Assembly: GCF_947631165.1 (NCBI RefSeq)
Contig: NZ_CANRKH010000015.1
Coordinates: forward strand, 1 to 64,000
DNA: 64,000 bases
Reading direction: 5' to 3'
Source of the DNA: an uncultured Dysosmobacter sp.
Lineage (GTDB): Bacteria; Bacillota; Clostridia; Oscillospirales; Oscillospiraceae
In this document: piece by piece, positions 26,230 to 33,000 of the stretch
Layout: each line of letters begins with the position of its first letter
How positions within the stretch are numbered: position 1 is the stretch's first letter
Program-made: the position numbers and the translations under genes
Notes under the pieces: generated by a model
What the model was told of the DNA's origin: nothing
Database searches by the model: none
Seen by the model: the letters and a program-made list of their open reading frames with translations, nothing else

Positions 26230-27147
26230 ATGAAAATTTCGTTGGTCATCATGGCGGCGGGCCTCGGCTCCCGATACGGCAGCAGCAAGCAGGTGGACGG
26301 CATCGGTCCGCACCATGAGATTTTGATGGAATACTCCATTTACGACGCCCTGCGGGCAGGCTTCAACAAGATCGTGTTCATCATCAAGCCGGAGATGGAG
26401 GAGATGATGGAGCGGCTGTGCGGCGGCTATCTGCGGCGAAAGACCGCCAGAGACGGAAGCCCTGTGGAGGTAGCCTACGCCTTCCAGGATTTTTCCTCAG
26501 TACCATCGTTTTATGCCATCCCGGCGGAGCGGACCAAGCCCTTTGGCACGGTCCACGCCCTGCTGTGCGCGGCGGATGTGGTGGACGGTCCCTGCTGCGT
26601 CATCAACGCCGACGATTACTATGGCATCGACGCCTACCGGACCATCTATGAGGAGCTGGTGAAGCTGCCCGCAGACGGGCGGGCCGCCATGGTGGGCTAT
26701 TTGCTGAAAAATACCGCCAGCCTCCATGGTACGGTGTCCCGAGGGGTGTGTACCGTGGAAGGGGGCCGCCTGCGGTCTGTGCGGGAGGCATTGAAGATTC
26801 AGCTTTACCCCGACGGCTCCCTGCGGGACCTGGCGGAGGGCCAGGATCTGGCGCCGGACACGGTGGTGTCCATGAACTTCTGGGGCTTTGCCCCCTCTAT
26901 CTTCCCGGCGCTGCGGGACTATTTTGAGGAGTTCCTGCGCTATGAGGCGGGGGATGACATCAAGGCGGAGTGTCTGCTGCCGGTGATGGTGGATCACCAG
27001 ATGCGGGCGGGAAAGCTGGAGGTATCCGTGCTCAGTTCTGCCGACCGCTGGTTCGGCATGACCTATCAGCAGGACCGGGAGGTGGTGGCGGAGGAGCTGA
27101 AAAAGCTCCATGCCGCCGGGGCCTATCCGGAAGACCTGCGGAAATGA
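26230..27147 (+). CDS. Sugar-phosphate nucleotidyltransferase-like protein
   Basis: 305 residues. N-terminal VIMAAGLGSRYGSSKQVDGIGP is the nucleotide-binding signature of NTP transferases (GxGxRxxxxxxK), followed by PFGTVHALLCA and the metal-binding VINADDYYGIDA near residue 125. The C-terminal half is less like RfbA/GalU. Family members of this type are annotated as NDP-sugar synthases. Monocistronic or co-transcribed with the SGNH gene; substrate unknown. Confidence 0.8.
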   Translation: MKISLVIMAAGLGSRYGSSKQVDGIGPHHEILMEYSIYDALRAGFNKIVFIIKPEMEEMMERLCGGYLRRKTARDGSPVEVAYAFQDFSSVPSFYAIPAERTKPFGTVHALLCAADVVDGPCCVINADDYYGIDAYRTIYEELVKLPADGRAAMVGYLLKNTASLHGTVSRGVCTVEGGRLRSVREALKIQLYPDGSLRDLAEGQDLAPDTVVSMNFWGFAPSIFPALRDYFEEFLRYEAGDDIKAECLLPVMVDHQMRAGKLEVSVLSSADRWFGMTYQQDREVVAEELKKLHAAGAYPEDLRK

Positions 27148-27304
27148 GGGCAGCAGTCCCGGGAAGCACTGAAAAAGTAACAAAATCCTGAGAAATTGAT
27201 ACCGTTTTTTAACCGGTTTGTTCCGACTTTTACCGGGGTCCTTCGTCTATAATAGTAGATAGAGACAAACGGCGGAGAGACTGGTGTGAAGGAACAGGGG
27301 ATAC

Positions 27305-28147
27305 ATGGTGGGAAAGAGAGAAAAACAGAGAAAAAACAGGCTGCGTCTGCCGGGAGCGCTGCTGGCGCTGACGGCGGCGGTGCTCCTGCTGTCCTCCGGA
27401 CGGCCCAGCGGCGTGGCAGCGGATTCTCCGGCAGAAGCGCCGGAGCCGGCGCGGCAGATGGTCCCGGCAGCCGCGATTCTGGCGGAGCCGGAGGCGGAAC
27501 AGCCGCCGGAGGAGCAGCCGTCTGCCCAGGAACAGCCTTGGGCGCCGGTGCCGGAGAGCGAGGCGGTGGAGGATACATATTTTGACGACGTGGTGTTTCT
27601 GGGGGACTCCCGGACAGACGGCTTCCGGCTGTACAGCGGCCTGGAGACCGGCACCTATCTCTGCGCCACCGGGGCCACAGTGGAGTCGGTGTTCACCAAG
27701 GCAGTGGAGACGGGCCAGGGGAAGCTGCCCCTGCTGGATGCCCTGGCGGAAACGCCCTGCGGCAAGATCTATGTGATGCTGGGGGTCAACGAGCTGGGCT
27801 GGAATGGGACGGACATCTTCCGGGATCAGTGCGGCAGGATGATCGACCGCATCCGGTCGGACCATCCGGAGGCGGTGCTGGTGCTGCAGTCCATCATTCC
27901 GGTCAGCCGGAAGCAGGACGAAAAGGGCACCTATGTGAACAACGCCCGGGTCGACGCCTACAACACCGTTCTGCGGGAGCTGGCAGAGGAAAAGGACTGC
28001 CCCTTCGTCAATGTGGCGGAGGCCGTGACCGACGGAGACGGCTTCCTGCGGGCGGATTGGAACTTTGACGGCGTCCATCTGAATCAGGCAGGATGCCGGG
28101 CATGGCTGAGCTATCTGCGGACCCATCCTGTGACGGCGGAGAACTGA
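27305..28147 (+). CDS. Membrane-anchored SGNH/GDSL hydrolase
   Basis: 280 residues. A basic N-terminus and a hydrophobic stretch (LPGALLALTAAVLLLSS) form a signal anchor, followed by a Pro/Glu/Ala-rich linker to about residue 90. The catalytic domain shows block I VFLGDSRTDGF (Ser nucleophile), block III LGVNELGWN and block V FDGVHLNQAG (Asp/His). Such extracellular esterases often remove acetyl groups from cell-wall glycans. Faces the cell surface. A strong terminator follows. Confidence 0.85.
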   Translation: MVGKREKQRKNRLRLPGALLALTAAVLLLSSGRPSGVAADSPAEAPEPARQMVPAAAILAEPEAEQPPEEQPSAQEQPWAPVPESEAVEDTYFDDVVFLGDSRTDGFRLYSGLETGTYLCATGATVESVFTKAVETGQGKLPLLDALAETPCGKIYVMLGVNELGWNGTDIFRDQCGRMIDRIRSDHPEAVLVLQSIIPVSRKQDEKGTYVNNARVDAYNTVLRELAEEKDCPFVNVAEAVTDGDGFLRADWNFDGVHLNQAGCRAWLSYLRTHPVTAEN

Positions 28148-28170
28148 ATATCCATAGCTCTATATACAGA

Positions 28171-28207
28171 AGAGCGGCACGGTGGCCGACCGTGCCGCTC
28201 TATTTTT
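28171..28207 (+). terminator. Intrinsic terminator after the SGNH gene
   Basis: AGAGCGGCACGGT / ACCGTGCCGCTCT stem with a GGCCG loop, then ATTTTT. It lies between convergent genes and may also stop minus-strand transcription. Confidence 0.88.
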
Positions 28208-28227
28208 GCCCATTTTTCAGTGCTTCT

Positions 28228-28644
28228 TTAAAAGTGCGCTTCGAAGAAATACCAGCCGGGGGAGATCAGGCGCGTTGTCCCATGGTTATCCCCCTCCCCC
28301 TGCCAGCACCAGCCGCCATCAGAGGGGACAAGGGGGACGCCGGTGTTTTGAAAGGCCAGGGGGACTTGGTCGGGGGAGTAGTAGAAGCCGTAATAGCCGC
28401 CCGGAGTCGTGAACAGCAGATACTCTATCATGGGGTGCTGGCCGGGCCAGTCGTTGGCGGTTTGGATATCGCCTCCGTAGGACAGGTGCTGTCCACGGAG
28501 AAAATAGTCGTCCACGGCGGTTTGCAGCTCCGCTTGATGAGCCTCTACATATCGGACGACCCGTTTTTCCGGCGCGGTCCGGCCAAGGATCAGCCAGAGG
28601 GCGAGAAGCAGGCAGAGAACGGTGGGAAGCAGGACTTTTTTCAT
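28228..28644 (-). CDS. Uncharacterised membrane-anchored protein, last gene of the DUF4173 operon
   Basis: 138 residues. An N-terminal hydrophobic anchor (LLPTVLCLLLALWLILG) without a lipobox Cys is followed by an extracytoplasmic domain rich in Trp, Tyr and Gly (GGYYGFYYSPD, WCWQGEGDNHG, ISPGWYFFEAHF). No family recognised. It begins 15 bases after the lipoprotein gene and shares its general style, suggesting both act at the outer face of the membrane. ATG 28644 lies after AGGCCTCTCTG, a modest ribosome site. Confidence 0.7.
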   Translation of the reverse strand: MKKVLLPTVLCLLLALWLILGRTAPEKRVVRYVEAHQAELQTAVDDYFLRGQHLSYGGDIQTANDWPGQHPMIEYLLFTTPGGYYGFYYSPDQVPLAFQNTGVPLVPSDGGWCWQGEGDNHGTTRLISPGWYFFEAHF

Positions 28645-28659
28645 CAGAGAGGCCTCCTG

Positions 28660-29157
28660 TCAGGTGTCGAATTCACAGCAGCAGAGCGTATGGCTGTCAG
28701 TATCATACAGAGCCAGAGTGAGGTTGAAGGAAGCCCGGTCCAGCAGGCCATGATCGCTGTGGGGGTCTGTGCTTTCACTGTGGCGGTCCTCAAAGTAGTA
28801 ATAGCCGTGTTCCACAGTTGGGAGGAGGCAGTTGCCGTCCTCTCCGGTGAGATACGGCCCATTGCTGAAAGCGCCGTTCGAGATGCCGTAGGCCAGAATC
28901 GTCAGATTCCCGCTGAGGGGCAGGGGACGCCAGGGATTTTCCCGGGGCACTGGAGCGTCCTCTGGAAAAGCCAGCTCCCAATAGGCCAGCCCGTCGCCGT
29001 TGCCGCTGTGGGTATCGGAGGCGGCCGTGACTACGGCGGCTTCCGTGTCGAGACCGGGCAGGTCTGGCGGAACGTTTTCCGCTCCGCCGCAGGCAGCCAG
29101 AAGCAAAATGGGAAGAGCGGCGACGGACAGCCGCCGGAGAATGTGGATCAAATTCAT
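28660..29157 (-). CDS. Uncharacterised lipoprotein
   Basis: 165 residues. Signal VAALPILLLAACGG has the lipobox Cys at about residue 22, so the protein is lipid-anchored outside the membrane. The mature part contains YYYFEDRHSES and LTLALYDTDSHTLCCCEFD; the run of three Cys near the C-terminus is unusual. ATG 29157 with AAAGGAGT upstream is used rather than the longer track ORF. Function unknown; it belongs to the DUF4173 operon. Confidence 0.72.
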   Translation of the reverse strand: MNLIHILRRLSVAALPILLLAACGGAENVPPDLPGLDTEAAVVTAASDTHSGNGDGLAYWELAFPEDAPVPRENPWRPLPLSGNLTILAYGISNGAFSNGPYLTGEDGNCLLPTVEHGYYYFEDRHSESTDPHSDHGLLDRASFNLTLALYDTDSHTLCCCEFDT

Positions 29158-29191
29158 GAGCAAGACTCCTTTCAAGCCTCCGGGCAGAGGT

Positions 29192-30709
29192 TCAATTGCC
29201 GCCTCCGGCGGCCAGCCACGCGGAGAGGGACCAGGTGCGCCAGTCGGCGCACTCGACCTGGGCATCGGCGCGGCGGGCGGCGAGCAGGATGTCCAGCCGC
29301 TGATAACCGCCGCCGCTACGGCAGATCAGGCTGCCGTCCAGTCGCTCCAGCTGGGAGAGAGTGTCATAGGACAGGCCATAGAGCAGATACCCTGTGTCGA
29401 TGACGGCGCTCTCACCGCTGAGATAGTGGTCCACCTGGTTTTTTGCCACCAGATAGTCCACCGGGACGCAGTGAATCACCAGCCATCCCGCCAGGGCCAG
29501 GGGGAAGGCCAAGCGGCAGAAACCAAAGTCCGGGCGGAGGACCTTCCACAGCGCCGCCAGCAGGAACAGGGCCATCATCACCATGCCCCAGTAAGTCATG
29601 CAGCGCTTGAAGGAGAGGCCGTATGCGCTGACATACAGGGTCATCCGCCAGGCGGCGGAGGCCAGCAGCACCAGGCTCTCCCCCACCAGCAGGGCGGCGA
29701 GGACCCGCAAAGCGGCCCAGCTCCGCCCGGTCCGCCGGGACAGGGACAGCGCCGTCATAACGACAGCCAGGTTCACCACGGTAACGCCTACCATCTGGAA
29801 AAAGCCGCTGCGGGCCCACTCGGCGTAGCTGATGTTCTTTTGGGCCAGATAGTCCGGCCCGCCGAAAAGCCCGGCGGACTGGACTGCCAGAAACAGAAGA
29901 TACAGCGCGTCCAGCACCGCCAGCACAAGCAGGAACAGCAGCGCGTCGGCGGCGGGAAGGGCGGGAGCGGCGGCAGACTTCAGGGGCTTGGGATGCCGGA
30001 GGCTGTACAGCAGGCCGAAGAGGAAGGGGGTCAGGATCAGTCCCCAGAACAGTTTCCAAAGAGCGATGGAGAGATGGCGCTGGAGCCAGGTCTGGAGGTC
30101 CGCCGTGGCGGCGGCGAACAGCGCGTCGGCAGAGGCCAGGATGGGCAGCAGGACCGCCAGCAGGGCCAGGGCGCAGACAGCGCCCGCCAGAAGGGACGGG
30201 ACCCAGCGGCGCTTTTCTCCCCGGGGATCGGCCAGGGCGGCGAAAGCGGCCCCCAGCCGGCCGAAAAGGCCGGACAGCAGCAGGCACAGCCGCTCCCACA
30301 GCATCATGGGGCGGTACCAAGGCAGGCGGGGCGCGCCGGACAGGCCCACGGCGTGGACCGGCAGCAGCACCAGCAGGGCCAGCAGGTCCCACAGGCGGAA
30401 GTACCAGTTGGAGCCAAGGGCCAAAGTCAGGGCCAGGAACAGATCAGCCAGCAGCAGGATGCGGTTTGGGCGGGCCAGCAGCGGTCTGGAGCCGGTGAAG
30501 GAAAGCACCAGGGCGTACCACACAAAGACTGCGGCGGTGAGACCGGCGGTGGGGCCGTAGGTGAAGAGGGTGTTCACCAGCAGCACACAGAACGCCAGCG
30601 TGCAGGGAAGGAGCAGCCGCTCCTTTCGGGTTATTTCGTAATTCTGTGCAGGATTTTGGACAGGCTTCGCCGAGCCCCCCGCCGGGAGGGCATTTTCAAA
30701 AGGTTCCAT
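29192..30709 (-). CDS. DUF4173-type polytopic membrane protein
   Basis: 505 residues with about 11-12 hydrophobic helices (residues 35-420) and a C-terminal soluble part. The layout and motifs such as YEITRKERLLLPCTLAFCVLLVNTLFTYG and ISYAEWARSGFFQMVGVTVVNLAVV (partly quoted signature AEWARSGFFQM) match DUF4173/DUF4153-like proteins, which lack a known function. ATG 30709 follows TAGGAGAA. It is the largest member of the seven-gene minus-strand operon. A short GTCCG/CGGAC palindrome lies 20-40 bases upstream. Confidence 0.82.
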   Translation of the reverse strand: MEPFENALPAGGSAKPVQNPAQNYEITRKERLLLPCTLAFCVLLVNTLFTYGPTAGLTAAVFVWYALVLSFTGSRPLLARPNRILLLADLFLALTLALGSNWYFRLWDLLALLVLLPVHAVGLSGAPRLPWYRPMMLWERLCLLLSGLFGRLGAAFAALADPRGEKRRWVPSLLAGAVCALALLAVLLPILASADALFAAATADLQTWLQRHLSIALWKLFWGLILTPFLFGLLYSLRHPKPLKSAAAPALPAADALLFLLVLAVLDALYLLFLAVQSAGLFGGPDYLAQKNISYAEWARSGFFQMVGVTVVNLAVVMTALSLSRRTGRSWAALRVLAALLVGESLVLLASAAWRMTLYVSAYGLSFKRCMTYWGMVMMALFLLAALWKVLRPDFGFCRLAFPLALAGWLVIHCVPVDYLVAKNQVDHYLSGESAVIDTGYLLYGLSYDTLSQLERLDGSLICRSGGGYQRLDILLAARRADAQVECADWRTWSLSAWLAAGGGN

Positions 30710-30761
30710 ATCAAATTCTCCTATCGCATTTGTCCGCCAATGACGGACGATTTCCCAATTA

Positions 30762-31118
30762 TTAGGCCCACTCGTATTCCACGCGGCTGACGGTGCCGTT
30801 TTCGTGGAGATAGATGACCATATACTCCGGGAACCACTCCAGGCTCCGTCCGCTGCCGATCCAGTAGCAGCGGCGTGATTCTCCCCGCCAGGTCTCCGTA
30901 TCCACATGGCCCAGCAGTGCGTCCAAAGCCGCTTCGTCCAGCCCTGCCAGCCCATCATATTGCCGCAGCAGGCTGCCCACCAGATTGCCCCGGTCATGCA
31001 GTGCCGCCCAGCGGGAGGGGGTAAAGTGGTGGCGGTACCAGAAAGCGCCGCCCAGCAGAGGGACCAGGCAGAGCAGCAACGTTCCGCGGCGGCGGGCAGA
31101 TAAGCGTGATAAACTCAT
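30762..31118 (-). CDS. Uncharacterised small membrane-anchored protein
   Basis: 118 residues. A basic N-terminus (SRLSARRRG) and a single hydrophobic segment (LLLCLVPLLGGAFWY) anchor it; the rest is soluble, ending VIYLHENGTVSRVEYEWA. Its ATG overlaps the end of the XRE gene by 4 bases, showing translational coupling. No family recognised. Confidence 0.7.
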   Translation of the reverse strand: MSLSRLSARRRGTLLLCLVPLLGGAFWYRHHFTPSRWAALHDRGNLVGSLLRQYDGLAGLDEAALDALLGHVDTETWRGESRRCYWIGSGRSLEWFPEYMVIYLHENGTVSRVEYEWA

Positions 31119-31336
31119 GGCGTATCCTCTCCGTCCGGCACGAATTCCAGGATGTCTCCCGGCTGGCAGTTTAGGGCGGCGCAGATGGCCTCCAGGGTGG
31201 AGAAGCGCACCGCCTTGGCCTTGTTGTTTTTTAGGATGGACAGGTTGGCCAGGGTGATGTCCACCTTCTCCGAAAGCTGGTTCAGGGACATCTTCCGCTT
31301 TGCCATCATCACGTCCAGATTGACGATAATTGCCAT
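31115..31336 (-). CDS. Small XRE-family regulator (YozG-like)
   Basis: 73 residues, almost only a helix-turn-helix: MMAKRKMSLNQLSEKVDITLANLSILKNNKAKAVRFSTLEAIC... (HTH seen as LNQLSEKVDITLANLSILK) with CQPGDILEFVPD at the end. The track start is too long; ATG 31336 has GAGGAGG upstream. This type of 70-residue regulator is commonly paired with a DUF2975 membrane protein, here immediately upstream, forming a membrane-protein/regulator pair. Confidence 0.88.
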   Translation of the reverse strand: MAIIVNLDVMMAKRKMSLNQLSEKVDITLANLSILKNNKAKAVRFSTLEAICAALNCQPGDILEFVPDGEDTP

Positions 31337-31353
31337 CGTGCAGCGCCTCCTCC

Positions 31354-31893
31354 TCAGATCGTCAGGTCGTTTTCCGCCTTCAGCTCCGCCGCCTGGCGAA
31401 ACAGGGCGGACATCACCAGGCACAGCAGGCCGAACATGGCGAACAGGGGCACGAACAGAGCGTTGTAGGTGGCCAGGGGAGCGGCAGAGCGGTACCAGCA
31501 GACGCTGAACACAACCCGGGCCAGGGCCGCGGCGGCGATGAGAAAGGCGCAGGCGGCGGCCCGGTTCAGGGAAAGGGCGTTCTCCATAGAAAACGGCTCC
31601 CCCCGCAGAATGGTGTTCAGGACCCGACGGGCCTGCCGGAGGATGACGGCGGTGCAGACGCCGGAGAACAGCAGAAACAGGGTCAGAACAGCCAAATAGG
31701 CGTCGCCCCAGACACCGGTCCAGGCCAGCAGGAAATAGCGGGGGGAAACGTGGAACAGTTGGTGCGTCCGCGCCTGCGGCGACGCGAAAACCACGCCGGG
31801 AACGAGAAAGAGGGCGATCAGGTTGCAGATGAACGTGATCAGCACCAAGATGTTCAAAACTTTGGCAATTTTTTGCACGGCGGTCGATTCCAT
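31354..31893 (-). CDS. DUF2975-type four-helix membrane protein
   Basis: 179 residues with four hydrophobic segments (about 12-35, 65-87, 115-135 and 145-165). The loop ILRGEPFSMENALSLNRAA and the general plan match DUF2975 proteins, always found beside a small XRE regulator as here (17-base gap). ATG 31893 is preceded by AAGGAGG. It may sense a membrane state and control the regulator, but this is not established. Confidence 0.85.
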   Translation of the reverse strand: MESTAVQKIAKVLNILVLITFICNLIALFLVPGVVFASPQARTHQLFHVSPRYFLLAWTGVWGDAYLAVLTLFLLFSGVCTAVILRQARRVLNTILRGEPFSMENALSLNRAAACAFLIAAAALARVVFSVCWYRSAAPLATYNALFVPLFAMFGLLCLVMSALFRQAAELKAENDLTI

Positions 31894-31910
31894 AGATGGT
31901 TTCCTCCTTC

Positions 31911-32087
31911 TCACATGCGGGTTATGAATTCCATCAGCACAGCGTAGCCAACTGCCAGAAGCAGCAGCATAGCGGCAGCAGCGCACAGCCGGGCCAGACT
32001 TTTCCGGCGGACGCCCTGGACCAGCAGAACGACGGCCAGGATGAACAGCAGCAGGGCGATGGGTGTCAAAAATGTGGTGAGTCCCAT
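31911..32087 (-). CDS. 58-residue membrane peptide (too short for the ORF track)
   Basis: Read from ATG 32087: MGLTTFLTPIALLLFILAVV... to ...VLMEFITRM, two hydrophobic helices separated by VQGVRRKSLAR. GGAGG lies 8 bases upstream and the stop is 17 bases before the DUF2975 start, the same spacing as the next junction. It is the first gene after the operon promoter. No family recognised. Confidence 0.75.
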   Translation of the reverse strand: MGLTTFLTPIALLLFILAVVLLVQGVRRKSLARLCAAAAMLLLLAVGYAVLMEFITRM

Positions 32088-32150
32088 AAGAGATACCTCC
32101 GGCAGAGCGAGAAATAGCAGGCTGTGGGCCTGCCGTGGCTCTTTGAGGGC

Positions 32151-32179
32151 ATCTTAACATGAGACTTATTGATTGTCAA
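32151..32179 (-). promoter_or_regulatory. Promoter of the DUF2975/DUF4173 operon
   Basis: Minus-strand TTGACA, 17-base spacer, TAAGAT, ending about 60 bases before the 58-residue gene. Confidence 0.75.
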
Positions 32180-32195
32180 TGATTATTTATTGATT
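32166..32195. promoter_or_regulatory. Direct-repeat operator over the -35 region
   Basis: TTATTGATT occurs at 32166-32174 and again at 32187-32195, 21 bases (two helical turns) apart, touching the -35 box. This is the arrangement expected for a dimeric repressor such as the operon's own XRE protein. Confidence 0.55.
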
Positions 32196-32222
32196 TTCGA
32201 TAAAATTAAAAAAGGATAGGCA

Positions 32223-32241
32223 TATCCTCAGTGGACAACGA
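32223..32241. repeat. Single copy of the CCTCAGTGGACAA element end
   Basis: TATCCTCAGTGGACAACGA matches the terminal sequence of the 22942-23213 element, again preceded by TA. No second inverted end is seen nearby. Confidence 0.5.
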
Positions 32242-32243
32242 GC

Positions 32244-32292
32244 AGTAAAAAAGACAGAACGCGGGCGGCCCACAGGGCCGCCCGCGTTCTGG
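32244..32292 (-). terminator. Strong hairpin with minus-strand T-run
   Basis: AGAACGCGGGCGGCC / GGCCGCCCGCGTTCT is a near-perfect 15-base stem; on the minus strand it is followed by GTCTTTTTTA. There is no obvious gene upstream of it on that strand, so it may insulate the DUF2975 operon or belong to an unseen transcript. The remaining 32293-32480 holds no supported gene. Confidence 0.65.
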
Positions 32293-32480
32293 TTTGATAT
32301 AGAGAAAGGAGAGGGAAAATGGTGTGTGTCGGTCAAGCTTCCCGCTTGACGGTTTCATCATATCGGGCCGCCGGTGAATTGTCAACAGGGAATCCAGAAT
32401 CTTCATAATTTGTTTACAACCCTCTGGATATCCACGATTTTTGTTTACAAAACGTTCAAAAAATATCAACATTTTGCATA

Positions 32481-32509
32481 TTGACTGCCTGCGGCGGGCA
32501 TGCTAGTAT
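32481..32509 (+). promoter_or_regulatory. Promoter of the marR-ABC operon
   Basis: TTGACT, 17-base spacer, TAGTAT, about 50 bases before the MarR start. Confidence 0.75.
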
Positions 32510-32536
32510 TTAGTACACTAACTTTTAGCACACTAA
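32510..32536 (+). promoter_or_regulatory. Twin MarR operators
   Basis: TTAGTACACTAA (32510-32521) and TTAGCACACTAA (32525-32536) are two near-identical palindromes 15 bases apart, directly after the -10 box. This indicates autorepression of the MarR/ABC exporter operon. Confidence 0.8.
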
Positions 32537-32559
32537 ATATTTAGAAAAGGAGGATGGGT

Positions 32560-33000
32560 ATGGACCATCCCAATGCTTTGGGACCTGTGCTGGGCTGCTG
32601 CGCCCATTTGGCGAAAGAGCGGATGGACGCGCGGCTGTCCGGCTACGACGTGACCCCCGCCCAGACCCACGCCCTGCTGTATCTCCACCACCACGGGGGC
32701 AGCGCGCCTCAGTGCGAGCTGACGGCCTTTTGGAAGGTGAAGCCTTCCACGGCCAACGGCATTTTGGACCGGATGGAGGAGAAGGGCCTGGTGCGGCGGA
32801 CCGTCATTGGCAGCGACGCCCGAAAGCGCTTGATAACCCTGACGGAAAAGGGCGAGGAGCGGCAGCTGCTGTTCCGGGAGCGGTTCATGGACACGGAGCG
32901 GGCGCTGCTCCGGGGCTTCACCCTGGAGGAGGAGCAGACGCTACGGAGCCTTTTGGACAGGATCATCCGTAATCTGGAGGAGGACCGGAAACTATGCTGA
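32560..33000 (+). CDS. MarR-family transcriptional regulator
   Basis: 146 residues. Winged-helix domain with TPAQTHALLYLHHHGGSAPQCELTAFWKVKPSTANGILDRMEEKGLVRR (signature KPSTANGILDRMEEKGLV) and the wing RKRLITLTEKGEE. ATG 32560 is preferred over 32554 because AAAGGAGG would otherwise abut the start. It overlaps the first ABC gene by 7 bases. Probably releases its twin operators on binding a toxic compound, inducing the exporter. Confidence 0.93.
   Translation: MDHPNALGPVLGCCAHLAKERMDARLSGYDVTPAQTHALLYLHHHGGSAPQCELTAFWKVKPSTANGILDRMEEKGLVRRTVIGSDARKRLITLTEKGEERQLLFRERFMDTERALLRGFTLEEEQTLRSLLDRIIRNLEEDRKLC

Noticed and set aside
32206-32472. 88-residue minus-strand ORF MLIFFERFVN...
   Set aside because: It crosses a strong terminator hairpin and a repeat end, and has no ribosome site or recognisable content.
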